From: Sphingomonas sp. PP-CE-3G-477
GTDB taxonomy: Bacteria > Pseudomonadota > Alphaproteobacteria > Sphingomonadales > Sphingomonadaceae
Assembly: GCF_003050745.1 (NCBI RefSeq)
Contig: NZ_QAOF01000008.1
Span: 112,837-176,836, forward strand
Direction of reading: 5' to 3'
DNA: 64,000 bases
The notes under the pieces are model-generated. The model searched no databases. It saw only the letters and a program-made list of their open reading frames with translations, and had not been told where the DNA came from. Positions 63,911 to 64,000 of this stretch are shown here, piece by piece. Both the position numbers and the translations under genes were made by a program. How positions within the stretch are numbered: the stretch's first letter is position 1; each line of letters opens with the position of its first letter.

Positions 63911-64000
63911 GCGCGACAATTACGATGAGCGCAAGCGCGTCAATTAGGATGAGCGGTGACGTAGGGATGTCCGGCGGTGGGAGGGCGTAGCCCGAGCACC
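63911..64000. mobile_element. IS21-like terminal repeats at window edge
   Basis: Two direct 21-base repeats, GCGCGACAATTACGATGAGC at 63911 and GCGCGTCAATTAGGATGAGC at 63935, differ at two positions. Tandem terminal repeats of this size are typical of IS21-family ends. The element continues beyond the window; no transposase is visible. Confidence 0.5.

Overview
The window reads as a chromosomal segment of a sphingomonad (Alphaproteobacteria, most like Sphingomonas). The reasons are uniformly high GC, the plsX-fabH-ihfA-merR order, a MucR regulator whose usual cysteine pair is missing, CobS/CobT beside a J-domain protein and BolA, a 1538-residue NAD-glutamate dehydrogenase, a K+-independent H+-pyrophosphatase, and several families of GC-rich palindromic intergenic repeats. 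Gene names rest on motifs and family memory; no database search was run.

Layout. 1-15 kb is housekeeping: a partial M20 peptidase, Kup, PdeM, MsrA, an aspartate-type aminotransferase, a PabB-PabC fusion, an MBL hydrolase, an M28 peptidase with MAPEG, then rpmF-plsX-fabH-ihfA-merR and mucR. 15.2-17.7 kb is a gene-poor stretch followed by a DUF4197 lipoprotein, rpsU and a DUF5818 protein.

17.8-31.3 kb is accessory DNA built in layers. (a) Remains of a Ti/Q-type mobilizable element: an intact tyrosine integrase, a truncated MobA/TraA relaxase, an oriT-like inverted repeat, two small tra genes, a nucleotidyltransferase-HEPN fusion, a region-4-only sigma protein and ardC. (b) Inside ardC sits a recombinase-in-trio (RIT) element: three overlapping tyrosine recombinases between 32-bp inverted repeats. 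It splits the zinc motif exactly at GGCCA, and its removal would rejoin the motif in frame. (c) An AbiE pair with intact antitoxin and truncated toxin. (d) Nested insertion-sequence ends and an ISL3-type transposase tail fused to a P2-type terminase start. (e) A P2-like prophage relic (terminase, scaffold gpO, first codons of capsid gpN, integrase tail) abutting tRNA-Thr(CGT). Between the divergent terminase and scaffold genes lies a lower-GC cassette with a HEXXH protein and a lipoprotein, bounded by two near-identical palindromes that look like late-promoter activator sites.

31.4-63.3 kb returns to core genes: a PAS protein with NAD-glutamate dehydrogenase; an iron-uptake operon (TonB receptor, PKHD hydroxylase, PepSY membrane protein) behind a Fur-like promoter; cobS-cobT-RHH; J protein/BolA/GST; Nudix/pirin; an epoxide-hydrolase-like enzyme; an RcnB-like protein; hisG-hisD-nusB-thiL; hppA; an S9 peptidase; a DNA methyltransferase fused to an Mrr-like domain; and infA-maf-RNase-yacG. 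The window ends at tRNA-Phe followed by another truncated integrase and IS21-like terminal repeats.

The most notable signals are the RIT element in ardC and its motif-rich ends, the cargo cassette inside the prophage late region, the oriT/relaxase relic, and palindromic repeats that appear to supply ribosome binding sites to downstream genes (hisD, thiL, the epoxide-hydrolase-like gene).
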